Part shown: positions 34,181 to 42,999 of the stretch, piece after piece
Layout: each line of letters opens with the position of its first letter
Numbering within the stretch: the stretch's first letter is position 1
DNA from: Mycobacterium sp. GA-1285
GTDB lineage: Bacteria; Actinomycetota; Actinomycetes; Mycobacteriales; Mycobacteriaceae
DNA length: 64,000 bases
NCBI RefSeq assembly: GCF_001499905.1
Contig: NZ_LQIS01000003.1
Location: 1-64,000 of the forward strand
Direction of reading: 5' to 3'
Translations under genes and position numbers: made by a program
Notes under the pieces: model-generated
Databases searched by the model: none
The model's input: only the letters and a program-made list of their open reading frames with translations
What the model was told of the DNA's origin: nothing

Positions 34181-34199
34181 GGGCTCCGGTACCGCCACC
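34170..34199. terminator. GC-rich hairpin between convergent genes
   Basis: Perfect 10-bp arms GGTGGCGGTA (34170-34179) and TACCGCCACC (34190-34199) enclose a 10-base loop. The left arm contains the end of the prenyl synthase stop codon. There is no T-run, as is common for mycobacterial terminators. It could stop transcripts from both sides. Confidence 0.5.
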
Positions 34200-34203
34200 G
34201 CCG

Positions 34204-35304
34204 CTAGTTGTAGTCCGTGCTCCCCTCGACCGGATGGGTGGTGCTGACCAGCTTCGCGAAGCAGTGGTCACGGTCGCGCCCGGCGTTCCTGCACCACGCC
34301 AAGGCGCCCTCGGAGGTCGGGAAGGAAGGTCCCACAATGGACACCCAGAAGTTCGAATCGGAGAACGTCGACCAGTCTCCGGACCACAGGAGCCGGACAC
34401 CGGGGTAGGTCTGTCGAAGTTGTTGGTGCTCGGCCAGGATCGCCGACTGGGTCCACGTGCGTCCTTCGGCGACCAATCCCACCCATTTGGAACTCACCTG
34501 CGGCACCCAGCTGTCGGCGAGGTCGGCGAGCACGAGCGGCTTGTCGCTCGCGGCAATCGCGCGCAGTTGGTTCCCGCTCGTGGTCTCGACATCGGGCTGC
34601 GGAGCCGGGTACGTCGGCGGCGCCGGGCGTGCCGCGGGGCGGCTGGTGCTCTCGATGATGTTGGCCATCAACGACGGCACGGTCGTCGAGCCGCCGATCT
34701 GAGTCTCGTAGGTCATGGCGCCCTGCACCTCCGCGTACATCGTGACCCGGTCCTTCTCCACGAAGTTGGCGACCATGTCCGCGTCATAAGCCGTGACGAG
34801 GGTGTTCTGGTCGAAGTCGTAGACGTTCGTCATCGGCGCGGGCCCGGTGTCCGCGCGGAACGACGTCGCACCCGTCGCGGAGTCGAACTGCGTTATCACG
34901 CCGTAGACGACGATCTTTCGGCGGGCCCAAGCGTCGGGATCCTTCGCCATGAGGGCGAATTCACGCGCAGTCAGCGAGTCGTAGGTTGACCGGTCCAAGC
35001 GTGTGGTGTCCGGTGCGGGCCGGGGCGCGGTTGGCTCTTGCGGCACAGAGGGCACCGGCGCGCTCGGAGCACTTGCGACGACGGAGGGTGCCGGGCTCGA
35101 TGGGGTCGTCTCGTCGGGATCGGATCCCTTGAGCTGGAGACCGACCAGGACGCCGACCGCCAGCACCAGAACTGCGATGCCTCCGGAAAGTGAGGCGGCG
35201 ACGACGGGATTCCGCCTGCCGCGCCGAGGATCTGAGTCGTCATAACCGTCGGGCCACGGAACGGCCGGCTGTTGGTGGTCGTAGTACGGGTTGGGGTAGA
35301 CCAT
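34204..35304 (-). CDS. Single-pass membrane protein of unknown function
   Basis: A 366-residue protein. A Pro/Tyr-rich cytoplasmic start (YPNPYYDHQQP) precedes one membrane segment at about 34-58. A Pro/Ala/Ser-rich linker leads to an extracytoplasmic region in two parts. The first is beta-rich (IVVYGVITQFDSATGA to MYAEVQGAMT), the second follows another Pro-rich linker and resembles a lysozyme-inhibitor or small beta domain ending FPTSEGALAWCRNAGRDRDHCF. ATG 35304 is chosen over 35355 because AAGGA lies 7 bases upstream. The pattern is common in actinobacterial envelope proteins without an assigned role. Confidence 0.75.
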   Translation of the reverse strand: MVYPNPYYDHQQPAVPWPDGYDDSDPRRGRRNPVVAASLSGGIAVLVLAVGVLVGLQLKGSDPDETTPSSPAPSVVASAPSAPVPSVPQEPTAPRPAPDTTRLDRSTYDSLTAREFALMAKDPDAWARRKIVVYGVITQFDSATGATSFRADTGPAPMTNVYDFDQNTLVTAYDADMVANFVEKDRVTMYAEVQGAMTYETQIGGSTTVPSLMANIIESTSRPAARPAPPTYPAPQPDVETTSGNQLRAIAASDKPLVLADLADSWVPQVSSKWVGLVAEGRTWTQSAILAEHQQLRQTYPGVRLLWSGDWSTFSDSNFWVSIVGPSFPTSEGALAWCRNAGRDRDHCFAKLVSTTHPVEGSTDYN

Positions 35305-35701
35305 CGTGGTGTCCTTATGCTCGGGGACCGCCTTCACATAGCGGCGCGACGTCATGTCAGGCCGTGCCCGTGTTTGGTTACGACACGGCGGAGACGGTCG
35401 CGTCGAGGTTGCTGCGGCGAATGGTGGGCGCCGCTTCTCAGGCGTGCATCGTTTGGCTATGCATTTGTGCTTGATTGGGGAAACTTCGACGATCAGCCCG
35501 TTTCAGGTTCCTCTGAGGTAAACGGTACGGAGATACCCCGGCGGAGGAATCAGGGATTTCCCTATCATTAGTTTGCTGTAAGAGGGTATGTCGGTTTTTC
35601 GCGGAAGACAGCTGCGGTTCGTACCTCATGCGTCACAGAGGTAACGCGAGATGCGGTAGAGCTCGGTCGCAGACGCCGCCATCCCGTCCAGCGTCACCGG
35701 T
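35305..35701. other. Intergenic region, no gene seen
   Basis: About 400 bases, locally AT-richer around 35540-35600, between the leftward membrane protein and the end of the leftward amidase gene. A small inverted repeat AGGGATTTCCCT lies near 35555. An open stretch at 35626-35701 continues in another frame of the amidase but has no start of its own. It probably holds the promoter of the gene at 35304. Confidence 0.5.
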
Positions 35702-36421
35702 TCAGCGAAGGCCCGATTCGATATCGGCGACCGCTTCGGATGCCTCAGTACCGCAGATCGTGTGGAGGTCGACCGTTCCGGCGGCCAGGAGACCGTCGAC
35801 GCGGTTCTTGAGGTCACCGTCGGCGACGTGGGCGTAGAGGTTGGCGCCCGGACATGAAGTGTCGTGGCTGGCGTCGCGGTGCCCGGCGAGGGTATCGGTG
35901 GGGATGTCGAATCGCTGTGCGGCCCAGGCGAATGCGAGCGCCGCCCCGTTGAGCTGTTGCTCGGTGATCTGTTCTTCGTCGAAGTTGCCTTCGCAGACGA
36001 CGAGGAAGTGGCCCGTGGGGTCATAGCTGGTGGCGGTGTCGCCGACGAGTTCGGGCTTGCGCAGTTCGTAGATGTTGCCGTTGCGGTCGACGCTGAGGTG
36101 GTAGGCGATGTCGATCCAGCCGTGCGTGTCCTGGTGGTAGTGCTGATGCTGGCGCAGGCGGGCGGGGGCGTTGGCGTTGTCGCCGAGGGTGACCGCGGTG
36201 TGGTGGATCGTCATGCGGACGGGGGTGTGGGGTGTCCCGCCGGGCCGGGGCGGCTGCGCGCCCCATGCGTCGCGACACAACACCGCGTGGGGCGGGGGAG
36301 CCGCCTTGGCCGATGGATGCACGCAGATACCGGCGGCGACGGCCGCCAGTCCGGCCAGTTGCAGGAGCCGTCGGCGGTTGAGTGCGACGCCGTCGTCGGC
36401 TCGGACCGTGAACCCGTTCAT
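35702..36421 (-). CDS. Exported peptidoglycan amidase 2 (Amidase_2/PGRP family)
   Basis: A 239-residue paralogue of the amidase at 11993-12823. A twin-arginine signal (NRRRLLQLAG) ends near AKA, here without a lipobox Cys, so it is probably released rather than anchored. The catalytic set matches: TIHHTA, AGHRDA and TSCPG supply the two His and the Cys that bind zinc. Long stretches such as HFLVVCEGNFDEE are identical in both copies. The linker between signal and domain is much shorter than in copy 1. ACCATA on the plus strand (36428-36433) gives a leftward TATGGT box 6 bases before the ATG, so it too is probably leaderless. Confidence 0.87.
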   Translation of the reverse strand: MNGFTVRADDGVALNRRRLLQLAGLAAVAAGICVHPSAKAAPPPHAVLCRDAWGAQPPRPGGTPHTPVRMTIHHTAVTLGDNANAPARLRQHQHYHQDTHGWIDIAYHLSVDRNGNIYELRKPELVGDTATSYDPTGHFLVVCEGNFDEEQITEQQLNGAALAFAWAAQRFDIPTDTLAGHRDASHDTSCPGANLYAHVADGDLKNRVDGLLAAGTVDLHTICGTEASEAVADIESGLR

Positions 36422-36427
36422 GTAGTC

Positions 36428-36433
36428 ACCATA
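36428..36433 (-). promoter_or_regulatory. -10 box for leaderless amidase 2
   Basis: On the minus strand the box reads TATGGT, followed after 6 bases by the ATG at 36421. The same arrangement precedes the paralogue at 12823. Confidence 0.5.
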
Positions 36434-36552
36434 CGGAGAGGCGGGACGCGTACCTCGCTAATCGATGCGGCGGGCAACATGCATGGCCCAGAAAGCGGGA
36501 GCGGTGATGCCCACGCGATTCGGCAGACGTCTTCCGGGGCATTCCGCACTTC

Positions 36553-37410
36553 ATGGACCCAACGGCGAAGGTGATCGACAAACTCGTGAATCCAGCACGA
36601 GCGGTTGATCTTGACCGCCTCCGCGACAGGGTCTCTGGGGCCACGGTATTGGTCACGGGCGCCTCGTTCGGCATCGGTGAAGCCACCGCGTACAAACTGG
36701 CGGCGGCAGGAGCGACGGTGCTCTTGGCAGCGCGCTCGGGGGACAAGCTCGACGAGATCGCGCAGGACGTCAGAGCTGACGGCGGACAGGCGATCGGCTA
36801 CCCGGCTGACTTGAGCGACCCGATCGCCGTGAGCACGTTGACGACACGCCTCCTCGACGAGCACGGCCCGCCGGACATCATCGTGAGCAATGCCGGCAAG
36901 TCCATCCGGCGAGCGTTGCATGACCAGTACGAGCGGCCGCACGACTTCGATCGCACCATCGGCATCAACTACCTCGGCCCGGTCCGGCTTCTGTTGGGAC
37001 TGCTTCCTGCGATGCGAGAGCGTGGCTCCGGACACGTCGTCAACGTCTCGAGCGTCGCGGTCCGCGTACCGCCCGGTCCACGGTGGGGCGTGTATCAGGC
37101 GTCGAAGAGCGCGTTCGACATGTGGCTTCGCAGCGTCGCACCCGAGTTACACGCCGACGGCGTGGACGTCACGTCGATCTACCTCGGGCTGATCGACACC
37201 CGGATGTCCGCGCCGACGGAAAGCCTGCGCAACGCACCAACCCTGTCCGCCGATGAAGCCGCCGATATCGTCGTCAAGGCGATCGTCGAACGGCCGCGGA
37301 CGGTGGCGCCGTGGTGGCTGTGGCCGGCCGAAGTCGCGACGGTGTTGCTGCGGAGGCCCGTGGAACGGGTGACGCAGGCCTGGTGGCGGCGCACCCGCAG
37401 CACCGACTAG
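36553..37410 (+). CDS. Short-chain dehydrogenase/reductase 1
   Basis: A 285-residue SDR. The cofactor-binding TGASFGIG, NAG in VSNAGKS, Ser in NVSSVA and catalytic YQASK are all present. After the SDR core the C-terminus carries a hydrophobic stretch (APWWLWPAEVATVLL), which suggests membrane association as in some mycobacterial acyl-CoA or ketoacyl reductases. The substrate is unknown. The stop overlaps that of the leftward dehydrogenase by 4 bases (CTAG), so it is alone on its transcript. No clear ribosome-binding site precedes the ATG. Confidence 0.88.
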   Translation: MDPTAKVIDKLVNPARAVDLDRLRDRVSGATVLVTGASFGIGEATAYKLAAAGATVLLAARSGDKLDEIAQDVRADGGQAIGYPADLSDPIAVSTLTTRLLDEHGPPDIIVSNAGKSIRRALHDQYERPHDFDRTIGINYLGPVRLLLGLLPAMRERGSGHVVNVSSVAVRVPPGPRWGVYQASKSAFDMWLRSVAPELHADGVDVTSIYLGLIDTRMSAPTESLRNAPTLSADEAADIVVKAIVERPRTVAPWWLWPAEVATVLLRRPVERVTQAWWRRTRSTD

Positions 37411-38495
37411 CCGGAGCCGAAGCACACCAACCGGCGCGCTCCACGGCCGGAAGCCATGTCGGTGAAGGCTGATTCGACGTCGTCGAGATCGATGCGCCGC
37501 GTCACCAATGCATTGAGGTCAAGCCGGCCGCGCAGTGCCAAGTCCGCGAGAACCGGGATGTCGCGCACCGGATCACTGGCACCATAGACGCTGCCCCGCA
37601 TCGTCTTGCCGTCCGCCATCAGTGACAGCGCGGGAAACGTCACCGAGTCGTCGACCCCGGCCGCGCCCACCAGTGTGACCGTCCCGCCGCGACGGGTCGC
37701 GTCGTACGCCGTGCGGTACGTCGTGGCCTTACCGACGACCTCAATTCCGTGATCCACGCCGACGCCCCCGGTGAGCTCTCGAACTGCGGTCACGAGATCG
37801 TCGAGACTCGCGTCCACCACGTCGGTTGCGCCATTGGCAATCGCGGCGGGAAGCTGACCCTTCACCATGTCTGCGGCGATGATGCGCGCGGCACCGGCGA
37901 GTCGTGCTCCTTGGATTGCGGCCAACCCCACACCGCCGCAACCGATGACGAGCACACTGTCGCCCGGCCGAACGGCCGCCGTGTGCATCACCGCCCCCAC
38001 GCCTGTCGTCACCGCGCAGCCTAGTAGGGCCGCTAAGTCCAGCGGCATCGACGGATTCACCGCCACAACGGCGTCGGCGGGTACCAGCGTCTGCTCGGCA
38101 AGCGTTCCCGCTCCCATCGACGGCCACACCGCACCGTCGGCGCCGAAAGCATATGGTTCTCCGAAGGCATGTTCAAGTCCGCGGGGGCACAGGTGTGAAT
38201 CACCGCGCAGGCAGTCCAGACAGCGTCGGCACGGCACGTTCCAGGTGAGGACGACATGGTCGCCGGGTCGCACGGTTGAGACATCGGCGCCCACCTCGGT
38301 CACGATCCCCGCGCCCTCATGGCCGAGGGTGCAGGGCAGCAGCGCGGGCATGCCACCGTCGCGCACCGACAGGTCGGTGTGGCATACGCCGCTGGCCACG
38401 AGGTCAACCTTGACGTCGTGGCGTCCCACCGCGCGCAGCGTCAGCTCTTCGACCGCGGATGGTCGCCCGACCTCACGCAGTACGACCGCCTTCAT
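37407..38495 (-). CDS. Zinc-dependent alcohol dehydrogenase (MDR, class III-like)
   Basis: A 362-residue medium-chain dehydrogenase. It has the catalytic-zinc CHTD and GHEGAG, structural-zinc cysteines in CRRCLDCLRGDSHLC, and the Rossmann GCGGVGLAA. This is the NAD-dependent class III type that includes mycothiol- or glutathione-linked formaldehyde dehydrogenases and aryl-alcohol dehydrogenases. It is divergent from the aldehyde dehydrogenase with 49 bases between starts. An alcohol-to-aldehyde-to-acid pair is therefore likely, with the two under one control region. No regulator is adjacent. Confidence 0.9.
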   Translation of the reverse strand: MKAVVLREVGRPSAVEELTLRAVGRHDVKVDLVASGVCHTDLSVRDGGMPALLPCTLGHEGAGIVTEVGADVSTVRPGDHVVLTWNVPCRRCLDCLRGDSHLCPRGLEHAFGEPYAFGADGAVWPSMGAGTLAEQTLVPADAVVAVNPSMPLDLAALLGCAVTTGVGAVMHTAAVRPGDSVLVIGCGGVGLAAIQGARLAGAARIIAADMVKGQLPAAIANGATDVVDASLDDLVTAVRELTGGVGVDHGIEVVGKATTYRTAYDATRRGGTVTLVGAAGVDDSVTFPALSLMADGKTMRGSVYGASDPVRDIPVLADLALRGRLDLNALVTRRIDLDDVESAFTDMASGRGARRLVCFGSG

Positions 38496-38544
38496 ACGGA
38501 CTTACGATGGCGACACCACATCACGCGGTCAAGGGGGACCTGGG

Positions 38545-40008
38545 ATGACGACAACAACCCTGCCGACACTCACCATCGACGGCGAGGCGCATCCCGGTGC
38601 GGCGGGAACTTACCCCGTTCATAATCCGGCCAGGCCGAAGGATGTCGTCGGCGAGGCCCCCGCGGCCGATGACGCTCAGCTTGACCGTGCGGTGACCGCG
38701 GCTCGCAAGGCCGTGCCTGGCTGGCGCGCGCTGGACGTCGCCGAGCGGGCGGCGAGGGTCGCCGCCGCGGCGACGACGGCCGCGGAGCAACTCAAAGAGA
38801 ATGACGGCGCACGGCTGTACACCTGCGAGCACGGCAAGGTGCTCTCGGAGGCAGGCTTCGAGATCGACACCGCACCGATGCTTGCGGCGGTGCTGGGACC
38901 GATGGCGGAGGTTGCTCTCGCGCCTGAGCAGATCGACCCGCAGGCGCCCTATCCCCGGGTGCATCGAGAGCCCTATGGCGTTGCGGCACTTGTTATTCCG
39001 TTCAATTGGCCACTCGCGGTGATGATGACGAAGCTGACATCGGCGCTGACCGCCGGAAACACCGCGGTCGTGAAGTTGCCACCGACGGTTCCGCTGGCGG
39101 CGCTACGGTTCGGCGGGGCGTTCGCGGCGGCACTGCCGCCCGGTGTGGTCAATGTGCTCTCGGCGCCCGGAGTCGAGCTGGCGCAGGCGCTGGTCGCGCA
39201 TTCGGGTATCGACATCATCTCGTTGACCGGTGGCCCGGCGACCGGGCGCGCGGTGATGGCTGCCGCCGCGCCGCGGCTTACACCGCTCCTTCTGGAGCTG
39301 GGCGGAAACGACGCAGCCATCGTCGCCCCCGATTTGACGATCAGCGAAGGGCTCGTCGAGCAGCTGACCACTGCGACATACACCACCGGTGGCCAGGTGT
39401 GCATGGCGATCAAGCGCCTCTTCGTCCCACGGGAGCGGGTGCACGAGTTCGCGGAGGCCATCCTGGCGCGGTGCGGGCGCGAGGTCATCGGCGACGGCTT
39501 GGCCGACGAGGTGACGCTGGGACCGTTGCACACCGCAGCCGGGCGCGACAGGGTGACCGCGCTCATCGAAGCCGCCGCGGCTCAAGGCGCGACCGTCAGC
39601 ACCGCGGGCCGGCTCCGTGATGAGGACGCCGACGCGGGCGGGTATTTCGTGCTTCCCACAGTGGTCACCGACGTGGCGCCGAACGCCGCGCTCGCGACCG
39701 AGGAGCAGTTCGGTCCGGTGCTGCCGATCTTCGGCTACGACGACGTCGACGAGGCCGTCGAAGCGGCTAACGCGACCGAGTTCGGACTGACCGCATCGGT
39801 GTGGACCGGTGATGACGCCTTGGCCGACAGGGTCACGGCTGAACTCGTCGCGGGAACCGTCAGCGTCAACTGTCATGGCATGGCGGCACAGGACCCGCGC
39901 GTACCGTTCGGCGGCGTCGGGCAATCGGGCCTGGGCCGTGAGCTCGGCGTCGACGGGATCCGGGCGTTCACTCAGCCCCGAGCCTTCATCCGCCAGCCGG
40001 CGCCGTAA
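38545..40008 (+). CDS. NAD(P)-dependent aldehyde dehydrogenase
   Basis: A 487-residue ALDH. Catalytic Cys286 lies in TTGGQVCMA, general base Glu251 in LLELGGND, and the C-terminal FGGVGQSGLGRELG is typical. It oxidises an aldehyde to a carboxylic acid in the cytoplasm, with unknown substrate. The open frame extends far upstream, but ATG 38545 has AAGGGGGA 7 bases before it and starts the conserved sequence. Divergent from the MDR dehydrogenase and 60 bases before the amidohydrolase, it may belong with both. Confidence 0.92.
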   Translation: MTTTTLPTLTIDGEAHPGAAGTYPVHNPARPKDVVGEAPAADDAQLDRAVTAARKAVPGWRALDVAERAARVAAAATTAAEQLKENDGARLYTCEHGKVLSEAGFEIDTAPMLAAVLGPMAEVALAPEQIDPQAPYPRVHREPYGVAALVIPFNWPLAVMMTKLTSALTAGNTAVVKLPPTVPLAALRFGGAFAAALPPGVVNVLSAPGVELAQALVAHSGIDIISLTGGPATGRAVMAAAAPRLTPLLLELGGNDAAIVAPDLTISEGLVEQLTTATYTTGGQVCMAIKRLFVPRERVHEFAEAILARCGREVIGDGLADEVTLGPLHTAAGRDRVTALIEAAAAQGATVSTAGRLRDEDADAGGYFVLPTVVTDVAPNAALATEEQFGPVLPIFGYDDVDEAVEAANATEFGLTASVWTGDDALADRVTAELVAGTVSVNCHGMAAQDPRVPFGGVGQSGLGRELGVDGIRAFTQPRAFIRQPAP

Positions 40009-40032
40009 TAGCGTGTTTTTATACAAATAGCA

Positions 40033-40060
40033 TTGACAGACCGGGAAAAGCGACGATAGT
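40033..40060 (+). promoter_or_regulatory. Sigma-70-like promoter for the amidohydrolase
   Basis: TTGACA at 40033-40038 is a perfect -35 box. GATAGT at 40055-40060, 16 bases on, is a fair -10. Transcription would start at 40066-40068, so the ATG at 40069 is at or next to the 5' end of the message (leaderless). Confidence 0.5.
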
Positions 40061-40068
40061 CGTCAGGT

Positions 40069-41268
40069 ATGGCGCTGCTGCCAGACCCGACACCCCGGGA
40101 ACGACAGCACATACTGATCTCGGTGGACGACCACGTCATCGAGCCACCTCACATGTTCGACGGCCGCCTCCCCGCTGGACTGGCCGACCGTGCGCCCAAG
40201 ATCATCGAGTCCGAGGACGGAAGCCAGGTCTGGCATTACGAGGGCCGCACGTATCCGAACATCGGGCTGAACGCGGTCATCGGCCGTCCCAAAGAAGAAT
40301 GGAGCATGGAGCCCGCACGCTTCGACGAGATGCGCCGTGGCTGCTGGGACATCGACGCGCGTATCGCGGACATGGACCTCGCGGGTATCTGGGCGTCGCT
40401 GAACTTCCCGTCGCTGATCGCCGGGTTCTCGGGGACGGTGTTCTGGAAGAGCGACGACCCTGAACTCGGGCTTGCGGTGCTGCGGGCGTGGAACGACTGG
40501 CACCTCGAGGAGTGGGCCGGTGCATACCCGGACCGGATCATCCCGCTTCAGCTTCCGTGGCTGGCCGACCCGCAGCTCGCGGCCGATGAGCTGCGTCGCA
40601 ACGCCGAGCGCGGCTTCAAAGCGGTGAGCTTCCCCGAGCTGCCCGCCCAATGCGGGCTGCCAAGTCTGCACACCGGAGTGTGGGACCCGTTCCTTCGTGC
40701 ATGCGAGGAGACCGGCACCGTCATCTGCCTGCACACGGGCTCCGCGCAGTGGGCACCTATCCCCGCGCCGGACACCCCGTTCGAAACCATCACAACGCTG
40801 TTCCCGGTGAATGCCCTTGTCGCAACCGCAGATTGGCTTTGGTCGGGCATCCCGGTCCGCTTCCCGAAGCTGAACATCACCCTCGACGAGGGCGGCCTTG
40901 GCTGGGTCGCGATGCTCGCCGACCGCGCCGATTTCGTCCTCGCCCACTCCGCGTCCGGCGCAGAGGGCGGGGCGTGGAAGGGTGACCTGCTGCCCAGCGA
41001 GGTGCTGCGGCGCAACTTCTGGTTCTGCTCGATCGACGACCCGTCGGCGTTCGGCGCGCTCAAGGCGATCAGCGCCGAGCGGATACTCATCGAAAGCGAC
41101 TACCCCCACGCAGACTCGACGTGGCCCGACACCCAGAAAGTCGTCGCGCGCAACGTCGCGAAGCTGTCGGCCGACGATGCGGCCCGCATCACCCACCGCA
41201 ACGCCGCGGAGCTGTTCGGCCATCCGCTGCCGGACAAGGGATGGCTGGCCCACGACGGCGCAGCATAG
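40069..41268 (+). CDS. Amidohydrolase_2 family metal-dependent hydrolase
   Basis: A 399-residue protein with the ACMSD-like amidohydrolase pattern: SVDDHVIEPPHMF near the N-terminus in place of DxHxH, a central LHTGSAQ, HSASG and the late ESDYPHADSTWPDT with the metal-binding Asp. Such enzymes decarboxylate or hydrolyse cyclic or aromatic carboxylates and are frequent in mycobacterial degradation gene clusters. The first metal motif is DDHV rather than HxH, which this subfamily tolerates. The D-aminoacylase-like gene follows 10 bases downstream, so both are in one operon with the P450. Confidence 0.85.
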   Translation: MALLPDPTPRERQHILISVDDHVIEPPHMFDGRLPAGLADRAPKIIESEDGSQVWHYEGRTYPNIGLNAVIGRPKEEWSMEPARFDEMRRGCWDIDARIADMDLAGIWASLNFPSLIAGFSGTVFWKSDDPELGLAVLRAWNDWHLEEWAGAYPDRIIPLQLPWLADPQLAADELRRNAERGFKAVSFPELPAQCGLPSLHTGVWDPFLRACEETGTVICLHTGSAQWAPIPAPDTPFETITTLFPVNALVATADWLWSGIPVRFPKLNITLDEGGLGWVAMLADRADFVLAHSASGAEGGAWKGDLLPSEVLRRNFWFCSIDDPSAFGALKAISAERILIESDYPHADSTWPDTQKVVARNVAKLSADDAARITHRNAAELFGHPLPDKGWLAHDGAA

Positions 41269-41277
41269 GAGTCCGCA

Positions 41278-42999
41278 ATGCTCGACCTACTGATCCGGGA
41301 CGCCTCGATCGTCGACGGCACCGGAGCGCCCGCCCGTCATGGTGACGTGGGTGTGCATGACGGGCGGATCGTCGCGGTCGGTGAGGTCGACGAGCCGGCA
41401 GGGAAAACGGTTGCGGCGGAGGGCCAGACACTCGCTCCCGGATTCGTCGACCTACACACGCACTACGATGCCCAGTTGTTCTGGGATCCGACCGCCAGCC
41501 CGTCGATCCAGCACGGTGTTACGACGGTATTCGGCGGCAACTGCGGCTTCACACTGGCTCCCGCGGGGCCTGAGCAACAGGACTACCTCACCCGCATGCT
41601 GGCCCGCGTCGAAGGCATGCCGCTCGAGGCCTTGCGTGCAGGCCTCGACTGGCAGTGGTCGTCGTTCGGCGACTGGCTCGCGCGGTTGGAGGGCAGGACC
41701 GCTGTCAACGCCGGCTTCCTGGTAGGCCACAGTGCGATTCGGTTGGCGGCGATGGGTGACGACGCGGTGGGCGGCGTCGCCTCGGCGGCGCAGATCGGGA
41801 AGATGGCCGCGTTACTCGGTGCAGCGCTGGCCCAGGGTGCGTTGGGGTTGTCGACGTCGCAGTCCGCCACGCACAACGACGGCGACGGACAGCCGGTGCC
41901 CTCACGCAGTGCCTCGCGGGAGGAGCTGCTCGCACTCGCGGCAGCGGTCAGGGCCCAACCGGGCACCCAGCTGGAAGCGATCATTCCCGGATGTCTGTCC
42001 GGCTTCACCGATGACGACATCGACCTCTTCACCGGCATGTCCAAGGCCGCGGGCCGTCCGCTGAACTGGAACGTGTTGGGAGTGTCGGCGGCCAACCCTG
42101 ATGGGCACCAAAAGCAGTTGCGAGCCTCGGAAATCGCCGCGCAACGCGGTGGCCGCATTGTCGCGCTCACCCTGCCGCACGCGACGAAGATCCGACTGTC
42201 GTTCCTGTCCGGATTCGTGCTCGACGGGCTGCCCGGCTGGAGCGAGACCATGCACCTACCGACACCTGAGCGGATGCGAGCGCTCACCGATCCGGAAGTC
42301 CGACGCCGCCTCAACGACGGAGCCCATTCCGAGGAGGCGGGAATCCTTCGTGGCCTGGCCGACTGGGGACGGCTGATCATCGTCGAGACGTTCGCCCCCG
42401 AAAACGTTGATGTGACGGGCCGCACCGTCGGTGAGGTAGCCACCGCCCGCGGCAAGGAGCCGTTCGACGCACTGCTCGACGTCGTGATCGCCGACGAACT
42501 GCGGACGGGACTCTCGCCGCGGCCGTTCGGCGACGATGAGGCGGACTGGAAGATGCGGGCCGAGGTGTGGCGCCACCGGGACGCGGTGATCGGCGGGTCG
42601 GACGCCGGCGCACACCTCGACATGATGTGCGGCGCCATCTACACCACATCGCTGCTGGGCCACGGCGTCCGAGAGCACCAGGTGGTGACGTTGGAGGAGG
42701 CGGTCCGACTGATCACCGACGTGCCGGCGCGGCTGTATGGGCTGAAGCGACGCGGTCGGATCACGCCGGGCTGGCACGCCGACCTGGTGATGTTCGACCC
42801 GGCGACCGTCGACCACGGGCCGGAACGGACGACCTACGACTTACCCAGTGGCGCACCACGTCTGGTCGCCGAAGCGAAAGGAATCACGTCCGTATGGGTG
42901 GGCGGCGTGGAGGTCTGCCGCAACGGTGTCCCGACCGGCGCGATGCCGGGGACTGTGTTGCGGTCGGGGCGTGACACGACCACGGTCACGCCGTCATGA
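41278..42999 (+). CDS. N-acyl-D-amino-acid deacylase/D-aminoacylase-type amidohydrolase
   Basis: A 573-residue amidohydrolase_3 protein. The metal-binding HTHYDAQ follows PGFVDL, then an FGGNCGF segment with Cys, and the later GGSDAGAHLDMM supplies the Asp of the metal centre. Length and pattern match D-aminoacylases, but many family members act on other amides or hydantoins, so the substrate is open. Its stop overlaps the start of the P450 (ATGA), and it follows the first amidohydrolase by 10 bases. Three genes are thus one coupled transcript. Confidence 0.85.
   Translation: MLDLLIRDASIVDGTGAPARHGDVGVHDGRIVAVGEVDEPAGKTVAAEGQTLAPGFVDLHTHYDAQLFWDPTASPSIQHGVTTVFGGNCGFTLAPAGPEQQDYLTRMLARVEGMPLEALRAGLDWQWSSFGDWLARLEGRTAVNAGFLVGHSAIRLAAMGDDAVGGVASAAQIGKMAALLGAALAQGALGLSTSQSATHNDGDGQPVPSRSASREELLALAAAVRAQPGTQLEAIIPGCLSGFTDDDIDLFTGMSKAAGRPLNWNVLGVSAANPDGHQKQLRASEIAAQRGGRIVALTLPHATKIRLSFLSGFVLDGLPGWSETMHLPTPERMRALTDPEVRRRLNDGAHSEEAGILRGLADWGRLIIVETFAPENVDVTGRTVGEVATARGKEPFDALLDVVIADELRTGLSPRPFGDDEADWKMRAEVWRHRDAVIGGSDAGAHLDMMCGAIYTTSLLGHGVREHQVVTLEEAVRLITDVPARLYGLKRRGRITPGWHADLVMFDPATVDHGPERTTYDLPSGAPRLVAEAKGITSVWVGGVEVCRNGVPTGAMPGTVLRSGRDTTTVTPS

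Noticed and set aside
35626..35701. Peptide-like end (ATELYRISRYLC) after the second amidase gene
   Set aside because: It continues only in a shifted frame of the amidase, has no start codon with a ribosome-binding site, and the paralogue ends at the same residue, so no extension or frameshift is indicated.
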